Shown: positions 41,371 through 50,109 of the stretch, piece by piece
How the letters are laid out: the number at the start of each line of letters is the position of its first letter
How positions within the stretch are numbered: the first letter of the stretch is position 1
From: UBA5704 sp036264355
GTDB taxonomy: Bacteria; Acidobacteriota; Thermoanaerobaculia; Multivoradales; UBA5704
DNA length: 64,000 nt
Assembly: GCA_036264355.1 (NCBI GenBank)
Contig: DATARD010000380.1
Location: 1 to 64,000 of the forward strand
Reading direction: 5' to 3'
The notes under the pieces: generated by a model
Told to the model about the DNA's origin: nothing
The model's input: the letters and a program-made list of their open reading frames with translations, nothing else
Databases searched by the model: none
Made by a program: the position numbers and the translations under genes

Positions 41371-43842
41371 ATGGCCGACTCGCACAGGATCTCCCCGAGC
41401 CTTCTCCTGGCGTGCTGCCTGGCGCTGACCTCCGCGATGGTCGACGCCCAGGAGCAACCGCCTCCCGCGTCCCCGGCGCCGGCGACCACGCCCGCGCCGC
41501 CTCCGGCGCCGCCGATGGCAGGCCCCGGCGTCACCAACAATCCGCAGCCGGCTCCGGCGGCGCCTGCACCCGCGACTCCTCCCGCGGCGGCCAAGCCGAA
41601 GGCTCCGCCGCCGCTGCCGCCCAACCCGGACGAGCTGCAGTTCCAGCTCAAGTTCCCGCCGCAGAAGGGGAAAAAAGAGGGCGGCGCCGCGGTCGGCTCG
41701 GCCGGCACGCTGGAGTACAAGCGCGAAGATTACGCGGTGCTCACCGGCAACGTGCACATCCATTATCAGGACATCGACATGCAGGCGGACCAGGCGGAGA
41801 TCGACCTGTCGACGCGCGACGTCATCGCGCTCGGCAACGTCGTCATCGACCAGGGACCGCGGCGGATGACCGGCATCTCGGCGACATTCAATCTCGACAG
41901 CAAGACCGGCAAGCTGAAGCAGGCGACCGCCCGTGTCGCGGCCGACTACTATTTCAGCGGCACCGAGATCGACAAGACCGGGGACAACACCTACGAGGTC
42001 AGCAACGGCATCTTCACCTCCTGCGACCAGAAGGTTCCGGACTGGAGCTTCCGCCTCGGCCGGGCGCGCGTCGAGGTGGAGGGCTACGCGCACATGCACA
42101 ACGTGTCGATGCTGGTGAAGAAGCTGCCGGTCCTCTACGTGCCCTACATCGTCTGGCCGGCCAAGACCGAGCGCTCCTCGGGCTTCCTGGTGCCCAACGT
42201 CGGCTATTCGAACAGCCGCGGCGCCGAGCTGGGCCTCGCCTACTTCCAGACCCTCGGCCGCAGCTACGACACGACGATCCACACCGATCTGTTCACCAAG
42301 AACTTCCTGGGCATCGGCGACGAGCTGCGCTACCGGCCGACCGCGGGGACGACCGGCGACCTGATCGGCTACATGGTGCACGACGGCTCGAAGCTCCCCG
42401 GCGAGCTGCCGCACGACGCGTGGCGCTGGAAGGTGGAGTGGGACCACGTCACCAACGACCTGCCGTACGGCATGCGCGGTCTCGTCCACTATCTGAACTA
42501 CTCGGACTTCAACTTCTTCCGCGACTTCGAGCGCGACTTCGACCGCAACACGGTGCGCTTCCTCGACAGCAAGGCGTCGGCGACCGGCAACTGGGGTCCG
42601 AACCTGCTCAACATCCTGCTCGACAACCGCGAGACGTTCATCGACGCCACGACGACGAACACGGTGATCCAGCGCAAGCTGCCCGACGTCGACTACCACC
42701 TGCGCTCGACGCAGGTGGGCAAATCGCCGTTCTACGTGCAGTTCGACGGCTCGGCGGCCTATCTCGACGTGTCGCAGCCCAACAGCTACGCCGGCAAGTA
42801 CGGGCGCTTCGACCTCTTCCCGCAGGTCACGCTGCCGATCCGTTCGTTCACCTGGCTCTCCATGTCGGTCACCGGCGGCGAGCGGCTCACCTGGTACGGC
42901 GACACCCTGGAGACCCGGACGACGGACACCGGAACGGTCACCGACTTCCGCGGCCAGGCGGCGACCCGCACCCTGCCGTACGGCAGCGCCGAGATCGTCG
43001 GTCCCTCGTTCTCGCGCATCTTCGACGTCGACCTGGGCAAGTTCGGCAAGTTCAAGAACGTCATCGAGCCGCGCTTCACCTACACCTACCAGGGGATCTT
43101 CGACAAGCAGCAGAGCATCCCGCAGTTCGACGAGGTCGATACGCAGTTCGCTTCGAACATCGGCCGGGTGGCCCTGGACAGCCGGGTCCTCGGCAAGCCC
43201 GCGGACGAGAAGCAGAGCGCCCGCGAGGTGCTGCTCCTGGAGATCGCCCGCAGCTACAGCTTCGACAAGACCCAGCCGCTCCTCGGCGTGGCCAGCGTCA
43301 GCGACGTCAACGGCGGCCTGGTGACGCCCGGGGTCGTGACCACCGGCACGCGGAGCTCCCAGGCCGGACCGCTCGAAGGGCTGCTGCGCTTCAATCCGAG
43401 CGACCGCACGAACCTCAAGCTGGAGGGCACCTACGACACGCTGTACAAGCGGATCGCCTCGACCGGCGTCTCCGGCAACTATGGTCTGCCGTCCGCCAAC
43501 TTCATCGGCTTGACCTGGTTCACCCGCTATGAGACGGACAACGGGCAGACCCTGGGCAACCAGATCCGGCTGAACGGCGGCATCGCCGTGCTGCCGGGCA
43601 GGCTGCGGCTCGAAGGGCAGGTCAACTACGACATCCAGCTCCACCTGCTGCAACAGCAGCGCTACCTCCTGACCTGGACGTCGCAGTGCTACGGGGTCAT
43701 TCTGGAGCTGCGCGATTTCCGCACCGGCACCGGCGTCGGTGCCGCGACACAGAGCGACAAGGAGATCCGCTTCTCCCTGAGCCTGAAGAACGTCGGCACG
43801 TTCCTCGACCTGACCAGCCGTAGCACCTCGATCGTCCAGTAA
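41371..43842 (+). CDS. lptD: LPS-assembly outer-membrane protein LptD
   Basis: LptD is the outer-membrane barrel that inserts lipopolysaccharide on the cell surface. This 823-residue protein has a signal peptide (residues 1-26), an unusual Pro/Ala-rich linker (about 28-82), an OstA/LptA-like jellyroll domain (EYKREDYAVLTGNVHIHYQDIDMQADQAEID) and a C-terminal barrel ending in a beta-strand with Leu/Thr/Ser. The motif KKLPVLYVPYIVWPAKTERSSGFLVPNVGYSNSRG is typical of LptD. It shows the cell has LPS. It precedes a sugar-nucleotide cluster by 20 bp. Confidence 0.93.
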   Translation: MADSHRISPSLLLACCLALTSAMVDAQEQPPPASPAPATTPAPPPAPPMAGPGVTNNPQPAPAAPAPATPPAAAKPKAPPPLPPNPDELQFQLKFPPQKGKKEGGAAVGSAGTLEYKREDYAVLTGNVHIHYQDIDMQADQAEIDLSTRDVIALGNVVIDQGPRRMTGISATFNLDSKTGKLKQATARVAADYYFSGTEIDKTGDNTYEVSNGIFTSCDQKVPDWSFRLGRARVEVEGYAHMHNVSMLVKKLPVLYVPYIVWPAKTERSSGFLVPNVGYSNSRGAELGLAYFQTLGRSYDTTIHTDLFTKNFLGIGDELRYRPTAGTTGDLIGYMVHDGSKLPGELPHDAWRWKVEWDHVTNDLPYGMRGLVHYLNYSDFNFFRDFERDFDRNTVRFLDSKASATGNWGPNLLNILLDNRETFIDATTTNTVIQRKLPDVDYHLRSTQVGKSPFYVQFDGSAAYLDVSQPNSYAGKYGRFDLFPQVTLPIRSFTWLSMSVTGGERLTWYGDTLETRTTDTGTVTDFRGQAATRTLPYGSAEIVGPSFSRIFDVDLGKFGKFKNVIEPRFTYTYQGIFDKQQSIPQFDEVDTQFASNIGRVALDSRVLGKPADEKQSAREVLLLEIARSYSFDKTQPLLGVASVSDVNGGLVTPGVVTTGTRSSQAGPLEGLLRFNPSDRTNLKLEGTYDTLYKRIASTGVSGNYGLPSANFIGLTWFTRYETDNGQTLGNQIRLNGGIAVLPGRLRLEGQVNYDIQLHLLQQQRYLLTWTSQCYGVILELRDFRTGTGVGAATQSDKEIRFSLSLKNVGTFLDLTSRSTSIVQ

Positions 43843-43862
43843 CGCGTTTCCTCGGAGGTGAC

Positions 43863-44948
43863 ATGAAGGGCTTGATCCTGTCGGGGGGTAAAGGCACGCG
43901 CCTGCGTCCCCTGACCTATACGTCCGCCAAGCAGCTCGTCCCGGTGGCGAACAAGCCGGTGCTGTTCTACGCCATCGAGGCGATCGTCGCGGCGGGGATC
44001 ACCGACATCGGCATCATCGTCGGCGACACGCGCGAGGAGATCCGCGCCGCGGTGGGCGACGGCGCGCGCTTCGGCGCCCGCATCACCTACATCGAGCAGT
44101 CCGCTCCGCTCGGTCTGGCGCACGCCGTGATGATCGCCGAGGAGTATCTCGCCGGCTCGCCGTTCGTCATGTACCTGGGGGACAACCTGATCGCCGGCGG
44201 CATCACCGGCCTGGTGGACGAGTTCAGGGATCTGGGCTGCAACTCCGAGATCCTGCTCGCCGAGGTGCCGACGCCGGAGCAGTTCGGCGTCGCCGAGCTG
44301 ACCCCGGACGGTAAAGTCTTCCGGCTGGTGGAGAAGCCGAAGGAGCCGAAGAGCAACCTGGCGCTGGTCGGCGTCTACATGTTCGACGCGACCATTTTCG
44401 AGTCGGTGCGCCGCATCAAGCCGTCGAAGCGCGGCGAGCTCGAGATCACCGATGCCATCCAGGACCTGATCGACCGCGGCCTCGACGTCCATCCGCACAT
44501 CGTGCGCGGCTGGTGGAAGGACACCGGCAAGCTGGACGACATGCTGGAGGCGAACCGCATCGTGCTCGAAGGGCTCGGCGCCGGGCGCGGCGCCACCCTG
44601 GGGGCGCTCGGAGCCATCGGCGAGAACAGCCGCATCGAGGGGAAGGTCGAGATCGGCGCCGGCGTCGAGCTGATCGACTCGCTGGTGCGCGGTCCGGTGG
44701 TCATCGGCGACGGCGCCCGTCTGGAGAACGCCTTCGTCGGCCCGTACACCTCGATCGGCGAGCGCTGCAAGCTGGTCTGCTGCGAGGTGGAGAACTCGAT
44801 CATCCTCGCCGACTCGGAGATCCGCGACATCCCGCTGCGGATCGACGGCTCGCTGATCGGCCGCAACGTGCGCATCGTGAAGACCGACTTCAAACCCAAG
44901 GCCTACCGTTTCATGCTCGGGGACAACTCCGAGGTGGGGATCACCTAG
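43863..44948 (+). CDS. rmlA: Glucose-1-phosphate thymidylyltransferase, long form
   Basis: RmlA makes dTDP-glucose from glucose-1-phosphate and dTTP. The 361-residue protein has MKGLILSGGKGTRLRPLTYT (nucleotide-binding), KQLVPVANKPVLFYAIE, MYLGDNLIAGG (metal Asp) and LVEKPKEPKSNLAL. Its C-terminal left-handed beta-helix (about residues 245-345) marks the long form. GGAGG precedes the start. It heads a plus-strand cluster with rmlD; rmlB and rmlC are not in the window. Confidence 0.9.
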   Translation: MKGLILSGGKGTRLRPLTYTSAKQLVPVANKPVLFYAIEAIVAAGITDIGIIVGDTREEIRAAVGDGARFGARITYIEQSAPLGLAHAVMIAEEYLAGSPFVMYLGDNLIAGGITGLVDEFRDLGCNSEILLAEVPTPEQFGVAELTPDGKVFRLVEKPKEPKSNLALVGVYMFDATIFESVRRIKPSKRGELEITDAIQDLIDRGLDVHPHIVRGWWKDTGKLDDMLEANRIVLEGLGAGRGATLGALGAIGENSRIEGKVEIGAGVELIDSLVRGPVVIGDGARLENAFVGPYTSIGERCKLVCCEVENSIILADSEIRDIPLRIDGSLIGRNVRIVKTDFKPKAYRFMLGDNSEVGIT

Positions 44949-44949
44949 C

Positions 44950-45828
44950 TTGCGCTGTCTGATCCTCGGCGGCACCGGCATGCTCGGCCGCGCTCTGACC
45001 GCGGAGGCGCGCCGACGCGGCCAGGCCGCGCTCGCCCTGTCGCGCGAGCAGGCCGACGTCACCGATGCCGGCCGCCTGCGCTACTGGATGGAGAGCTTCC
45101 GGCCGGAGCTGGTGGTCAACGCCGCCGCCTACACCAAGGTCGACGCCTGTGAAGGAGAAGGGCGTGAGCAGGCCTTCGCGGTCAACGGCGCCGCGGTGGG
45201 AAACATCGCCGCCGCGGCCGCGGCCGGCGGCGCGCGGCTGATCCACGTCTCCACCGACTACGTGTTCGATGGGAAGGGGACGACGCCCTACCGCGAGGAC
45301 GATCCCACGGCGCCGCTCTCGGTCTACGGGCAGAGCAAGCTCGAAGGGGAGCGCCAGGCGTTGCGGTATTTGGACTCGAAGGCGAACGCCCTGGTGGTGC
45401 GCACGAGCTGGCTGTTCGGTCCGGGCGGTCCCAACTTCGCCGCCACCATGGTGCATCTGATCCAACAGGGGCGCCTGCCTCTCCGCGTCGTCGCCGACCA
45501 GACGGGGGCTCCCACCTACACACCGTTCCTGGCGCGGGCGATCCTCGATCTCGCGCCTGTTCCAGTCACCGGCATCGTGCACTACCGCAACCGGGAGCCG
45601 GTCACCTGGCACGCGTTCGCCCGCGAGATCGCGGCCCTCTGGGCCGCGCCCGCAGAGACGGTGGACGTGCTGCCTGTCACCACCGCCGAGTTTCCCCGCC
45701 CTGCTCCGCGCCCCGCCTGGTCCGTGCTCGACGTCGAACGTTTCGAGTCGCTGATGGGCCGCCGCGTGGAGCCCTGGGTCTGGGGGCTCGCCGACTACCT
45801 CGCCCGGATTCGACAAGGGAGACCCTGA
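44950..45828 (+). CDS. rmlD: dTDP-4-dehydrorhamnose reductase
   Basis: RmlD reduces dTDP-6-deoxy-L-lyxo-4-hexulose to dTDP-L-rhamnose. This 292-residue short-chain dehydrogenase has ILGGTGMLGRALTAEA (NAD(P) loop), VVNAAAYTKVDACE, HVSTDYVFDGKG, YGQSKLEGE (catalytic Tyr and Lys) and RTSWLFGPGGPNF. The start is a TTG one base after the rmlA stop, and the stop shares a base with the next ATG, so translation is tightly coupled. Confidence 0.9.
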   Translation: MRCLILGGTGMLGRALTAEARRRGQAALALSREQADVTDAGRLRYWMESFRPELVVNAAAYTKVDACEGEGREQAFAVNGAAVGNIAAAAAAGGARLIHVSTDYVFDGKGTTPYREDDPTAPLSVYGQSKLEGERQALRYLDSKANALVVRTSWLFGPGGPNFAATMVHLIQQGRLPLRVVADQTGAPTYTPFLARAILDLAPVPVTGIVHYRNREPVTWHAFAREIAALWAAPAETVDVLPVTTAEFPRPAPRPAWSVLDVERFESLMGRRVEPWVWGLADYLARIRQGRP

Positions 45829-46808
45829 TGAGGGCTTTGATCACTGGCATCACCGGCTTCGCCGGCTCGCACCTGGCGGAGTTTCTGCTCGCCGAGCACC
45901 CGGACGTCGAGGTGTTCGGCACCTACCGCTGGCGCAGCCGCATGGACAACATCGAGCACCTGCGCTCCAAGGTGAAGCTGCTGGAGACCGATCTCCGCGA
46001 CTACACCTCGATGTACAACGCGCTCGACCGCTCGCGTCCGGACTTCATCTTCCATCTCGCGGCGCAGAGCTTCGTGCCGTCGAGCTGGTCGGCGCCGAAC
46101 GAGACGCTGACCACCAACGTCTCCGGGCAGACCAACCTCTTCGAGGCCATCCGCGCCCTCAAGCTCGATCCGGTGGTGCAGATCGCCTGCTCCAGCGAGG
46201 AGTACGGGCTGGTGCTGCCCGACGAGGTGCCGATCAAGGAGACCAATCCGCTGCGCCCGCTCTCGCCGTACGCGGTCTCCAAGGTGGCCCAGGACTACCT
46301 CGGCTACCAGTATTTCCAGAGCTACGGGCTGAAGGCGATCCGCACCCGCGGCTTCAACCACACCGGACCGCGGCGCGGCCAGGTGTTCGTGACCTCCAAC
46401 TTCTGCAGCCAGGTGGCGGCCATCGAGCTGGGAATGCAGGAGCCGGTGATCCGGGTGGGCAACATCGAGGCGATCCGCGACTTCACCGACGTGCGCGACA
46501 TGGTGCGCGCCTACTGGCTGGCGGTCAATCACGGCAAGCCGGGCGAGGTGTACAACATCGCGACCGGCCACGGCATCCGGATCAGCGAGTTGCTCGACCG
46601 CATTATTTCCCTCGCCAAGGTCAAAGTGACGATCGAGGTCGACCCCGAGCGCCTGCGCCCGTCGGACGTCGAGATCCTGATCGGCGACAGCTCCAAGTTC
46701 CGCGCCGACACCGGCTGGGAGCCGCGCATTCCGTTCGAGCAGACGCTGCGCGACCTCCTCGACTACTGGCGGCGCACCCTGGCGCACCGCAAACAGGCAG
46801 CCGGCTAG
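45828..46808 (+). CDS. gmd: GDP-mannose 4,6-dehydratase
   Basis: Gmd converts GDP-mannose to GDP-4-dehydro-6-deoxy-mannose, the precursor of fucose, rhamnose and related 6-deoxy sugars. The 326-residue protein has ALITGITGFAGSHLAEF, FGTYRWRSRMDNIEHL, FHLAAQSFVPSSW, IACSSEEYGLV, YAVSKVAQDYLGYQY (catalytic Tyr and Lys) and TRGFNHTGPRRG, all Gmd motifs. It follows rmlD with a one-base overlap and precedes an rmd-like reductase. Confidence 0.86.
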   Translation: MRALITGITGFAGSHLAEFLLAEHPDVEVFGTYRWRSRMDNIEHLRSKVKLLETDLRDYTSMYNALDRSRPDFIFHLAAQSFVPSSWSAPNETLTTNVSGQTNLFEAIRALKLDPVVQIACSSEEYGLVLPDEVPIKETNPLRPLSPYAVSKVAQDYLGYQYFQSYGLKAIRTRGFNHTGPRRGQVFVTSNFCSQVAAIELGMQEPVIRVGNIEAIRDFTDVRDMVRAYWLAVNHGKPGEVYNIATGHGIRISELLDRIISLAKVKVTIEVDPERLRPSDVEILIGDSSKFRADTGWEPRIPFEQTLRDLLDYWRRTLAHRKQAAG

Positions 46809-46832
46809 GCCGGGCCGCGACGGATTTCCACG

Positions 46833-47738
46833 ATGCACCTTCTCGTCACCGGCATCAGCGGCTTCGTCGGTCCGCGCCTCGCCCGCCACCTGCTGGAGCG
46901 CGGCGACCGGGTGAGCGGCACGTTTCTCGTCGAGCGCCCCCGTTTCGAGGGCGCCGAGGAGGTGCAGCTCTTCGAGGCGGACCTCCTCGACGCCGCCGGC
47001 CTGGCGCGCGCCGTCCGCGCGGCGGCGCCGGACGCGGTCGTCAACCTCGCCGGGCTGTCGCACGTCGGCGAGTCGTGGAAGCGGATGGGCGACTACTTCC
47101 ACGTCAACGTGATCGGCACCGAGAACCTGCTCGCCGCGGCGGCCGGCCGGCCGGTGGTGGTGGCGTCGAGCGCGGAGGTCTATGGATCCGTGCCGGATAC
47201 CGAGCAGCCGATCCGCGAGGAGCGCGGCGTCGATCCGCGCACGCCGTACGCCATGACCAAGGCGGCGGCGGAGCGCCTCGCCTTCGCGCGCGGCGCGGTG
47301 GTGGCGCGTGCCTTCAACCTGGTCGGACCCGGGCAGGCGCCGAATTTCGCGCTGCCGACCTTCGCGCAGCAGCTTGCGGCAATCGAGCGCGGCGAGCACG
47401 AGCCGGTCCTCCGCGTCGGCAACCTCTCCGCCCGCCGCGACTTCGTGCACGTCGACGACGGCGCCGCGGCGTTCCGCCTGCTGGCCGAGAAGGGAGAGCC
47501 CGGCGGCGTCTACAACATCGCCTCCGGCCGCGCCTTCTCGATCGGCGAGGCGCTCAAACGGCTGATGGCGCTCTCCGGCGTCGCCGCCCGCATTGAAGAA
47601 GATCCCGAGCGCATGCGTCCGGTCGACCTGCCGCTCCTGGTCGGCGACGCCGGCCGGCTGCGCGCTCTCGGCTGGACGCCGGAGCGCAGCCTGGACGACG
47701 CGCTCGGCGATTTGTGGGCGGAAGTGAAAAGGACGTAA
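46833..47738 (+). CDS. GDP-6-deoxy-mannose reductase-like epimerase/dehydratase
   Basis: A 301-residue short-chain dehydrogenase: HLLVTGISGFVGPRLARHL, VVNLAGLSHVGESW, VVASSAEVYGSV, YAMTKAAAERL (catalytic Tyr and Lys) and ARAFNLVGPGQAPNF. The GLSHVGESW segment and its place after gmd suggest an Rmd-type 4-reductase making GDP-D-rhamnose. Other 4-keto reductases are possible. It lies 24 bp after gmd. Confidence 0.75.
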   Translation: MHLLVTGISGFVGPRLARHLLERGDRVSGTFLVERPRFEGAEEVQLFEADLLDAAGLARAVRAAAPDAVVNLAGLSHVGESWKRMGDYFHVNVIGTENLLAAAAGRPVVVASSAEVYGSVPDTEQPIREERGVDPRTPYAMTKAAAERLAFARGAVVARAFNLVGPGQAPNFALPTFAQQLAAIERGEHEPVLRVGNLSARRDFVHVDDGAAAFRLLAEKGEPGGVYNIASGRAFSIGEALKRLMALSGVAARIEEDPERMRPVDLPLLVGDAGRLRALGWTPERSLDDALGDLWAEVKRT

Positions 47739-47751
47739 GCTCCCGCTCAAG

Positions 47752-48753
47752 ATGAAGATCCTCGTCACCGGTGGTACCGGCTTCCTCGGCCGTCGCATCG
47801 TCTCCGAGCTGGCGGAGCGGCATGAGCTCCGCCTGCTGGTGCGCGCCGGCTCCTCGCGCGACCGCTTCCCCGCCGGCGTCGAGTTCGCCGCAGGGGACGT
47901 CACCGACCGCCTCAGCCTGGTGCGCGCCGCGACCGGCTGTGAGGCCGTGGTCCACGCCGCGGCGCTGGTCAAGATCCTGGCGCCGGCGGAGCAGTTCGAC
48001 CGCATCAACGTCGGCGGCCTGGAGAACGTCCTCGCCGCCGCCGAGCAGGCGGGGACGGTCGAAAGGGTGGTCTACGTCTCCAGCTTCATCGCCCTCGGGC
48101 CGACCGAGAATGGCCCCGGCGGCCTGCTCGACGAATCGGCCGAAGTCGGAGACCGCGTCTGGATCAACGACTACGAGCGCACCAAGGCGCTGGCCGACCG
48201 CCTTGCCCGCCGCGCCATCGCGGGCGGCGCGCCCTTGATGGTGGTCTATCCGGGCGTCATCTACGGCCAGGGCGAGCTGACCGAAGGGAACATCGTCGTG
48301 CGCCACATCCTCGACCTGGTGCATGGCCGCCTTCCCGCCCTGCTCGGCAAGCCGGAGCGGCGCTGGAACTACGTCAACGTGGCGGACGTCGCCCGCGGCG
48401 TCGCCCTGACGCTCGAAAAAGCGAAGCTGGGCGCGCGCTACATGCTCGGCGGCGAGAATGTGGTCCAGTCCGACTTCTACGCCCTGGTCGGCAGGCTCAC
48501 CGGCGCCAAGATCCCCAGCCTGCGCCTCCCCGACGCCGTCGCCAAGGCGGCCGGCGGTCTACAGAAGATGTGGGCGCAGATGCGCCACAGCACGCCGCAG
48601 CTCACCCCGGACCTGGTGGACATCTACAAGCACGACTGGGCCTACCGCTCGGACCGCGCCGCGGCCGAGATCGGCTACACCTGGCGCACCCTGGAGCAGG
48701 GGCTCACCGAGACCGTCGCCTGGCTCAAGGGGACGGGCGAGTGGAAGAAGTGA
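47752..48753 (+). CDS. NAD-dependent epimerase/reductase (HpnA-like)
   Basis: A 333-residue short-chain dehydrogenase: ILVTGGTGFLGRRIVSEL, VVHAAALVKILAPAEQF, VYVSSFIALGPT, YERTKALADRLARRAI (catalytic Tyr and Lys) and VVYPGVIYGQGE. The overall pattern resembles hopanoid-associated HpnA and dihydroflavonol-reductase-like proteins. The substrate is unknown. It is 13 bp after the rmd-like gene and 15 bp before the polyprenol kinase, joining the sugar genes to the isoprenoid genes. Confidence 0.75.
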   Translation: MKILVTGGTGFLGRRIVSELAERHELRLLVRAGSSRDRFPAGVEFAAGDVTDRLSLVRAATGCEAVVHAAALVKILAPAEQFDRINVGGLENVLAAAEQAGTVERVVYVSSFIALGPTENGPGGLLDESAEVGDRVWINDYERTKALADRLARRAIAGGAPLMVVYPGVIYGQGELTEGNIVVRHILDLVHGRLPALLGKPERRWNYVNVADVARGVALTLEKAKLGARYMLGGENVVQSDFYALVGRLTGAKIPSLRLPDAVAKAAGGLQKMWAQMRHSTPQLTPDLVDIYKHDWAYRSDRAAAEIGYTWRTLEQGLTETVAWLKGTGEWKK

Positions 48754-48768
48754 GGCGCGGGCTCTGAC

Positions 48769-50109
48769 ATGCCCCTGACCCGCAACGAGCTCCTCCGCAA
48801 GGTCACCCACATGGGCGTGGGGCTGATCGCCTTCTCCCTGCGTTTCCTCGGACCCCTGTGGTCGGCGGTCGCCGCCGCCGCCGCTCTGTGCATGAATCTC
48901 TTCGTGCTGCCGCGCGTCGGCGGCCGGCGTCTGTGGCGCGACGCCGAGCACGCCGCCGGCTCGTCGCTCGGCATCGTGCTCTATCCGCTCGCCGTGCTGC
49001 TCCTGGTGCTGATCTTCTGGCGCCGCCTGGAGGTCGCCGCGGCATCGTGGGGAATCCTCGCCTTCGGCGACGGCATGGCCTCGGTCGCCGGCATGGCGCT
49101 CGGCCGCCGCAAGCTGCCCTGGAATCCGCGCAAGAGCTGGATGGGGACGATCGCCTACGTGCTGTTCGGCACCGTCGCCGCCGCCGTGCTTCTCGAATGG
49201 ACAGCGCCGGGCCACTATTCGTGGCTCTTCGCGTTCGCCGCCGCCTTCGGCACGGCGCTCCTCGCCGCGGCTCTCGAATCGCTCCCCCAGGGACTGGACG
49301 ACAACATCGGCGTGCCGCTGGTGTCGGCGCTGTTTCTCTTCTGTCTGCTGCTGACCCAGGGACACTGGCGGCCGTTCCTCCACACTCCGGGCCTGCCGTT
49401 GCGCCTCCTGCTCGCGGCGGTGATCAACGGCGCTCTCGCCGGCCTGGCCTACGCGGCGCGCACGGTCAATCTGTCCGGAGTGATCGGCGGTTTCCTCGTC
49501 GGCTTCGCCATCTACGCGTTTCTCGACTGGCGCGGTTTCCTGCTCCTCCTCGGCTTCTTCGTCATCGGCAGCGCCTGCACCAAGTTCGGCTACAAGCGCA
49601 AGGCCGCCGCCAAGCTGGCGCAGGAAGAGGGCGGACGGCGCGGCGCGCGGCACGCTTTCGCCAACGCCGGAGTGTCCACCGCCTGTGCCCTGTTCGCGGC
49701 GCTGACCGATCATCCGGTCCTCTTCGGTCTCGCGTTCGCCGCCGCGTTCGCCACCGCCGCCGCCGACACCGCCTCCAGCGAGATCGGCCAGCTCCTCGGC
49801 CGCCGCACCTTCCTGATCACCACCTTCCGCCCGGTGCCGCGCGGCACCGAGGGCGCGGTCTCGGTCGAGGGGACGCTGGCCGGCATCTTCGCTTCGCTGC
49901 TGCTCGGCGTATTCGGCGCGGCGGTCGGGCTCTACGGCTGGACCGGCGTCGCGATCGTCGTCGCCGCGGCGTTCCTCGGCACCACGTTCGAGAGCATCGT
50001 GGGGGCCGCCCTCGAAAAACGCCAGCTCCTGGACAACGAGGCGCTCAACTTCCTCAACACCCTGGTGGGCGCCCTGGTCGCCGCCGCTTTCGCTTTCCTC
50101 ATCTCATGA
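48769..50109 (+). CDS. Fused polyprenol kinase / polyprenyl-phosphate kinase (VTE5-like + DUF92/VTE6-like)
   Basis: A 446-residue membrane protein joining two families. Residues about 1-205 match VTE5/SEC59-type CTP-dependent kinases: LLRKVTHMGVGL, AFGDGMASVAGMALGRR, RKSWMGTIAY and ESLPQGLDDNIGVPL. Residues about 215-446 match DUF92/VTE6-type phytyl-phosphate kinases: AVINGALAGLAY, HAFANAGVSTACALFA, AAADTASSEIGQLLG and VPRGTEGAVSVEGTLAG. Together they could turn a free polyprenol (phytol- or geranylgeraniol-like) into its diphosphate in two steps. A UbiA prenyltransferase gene overlaps its stop by ATGA. The families are clear; the substrate is inferred. Confidence 0.82.
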   Translation: MPLTRNELLRKVTHMGVGLIAFSLRFLGPLWSAVAAAAALCMNLFVLPRVGGRRLWRDAEHAAGSSLGIVLYPLAVLLLVLIFWRRLEVAAASWGILAFGDGMASVAGMALGRRKLPWNPRKSWMGTIAYVLFGTVAAAVLLEWTAPGHYSWLFAFAAAFGTALLAAALESLPQGLDDNIGVPLVSALFLFCLLLTQGHWRPFLHTPGLPLRLLLAAVINGALAGLAYAARTVNLSGVIGGFLVGFAIYAFLDWRGFLLLLGFFVIGSACTKFGYKRKAAAKLAQEEGGRRGARHAFANAGVSTACALFAALTDHPVLFGLAFAAAFATAAADTASSEIGQLLGRRTFLITTFRPVPRGTEGAVSVEGTLAGIFASLLLGVFGAAVGLYGWTGVAIVVAAAFLGTTFESIVGAALEKRQLLDNEALNFLNTLVGALVAAAFAFLIS

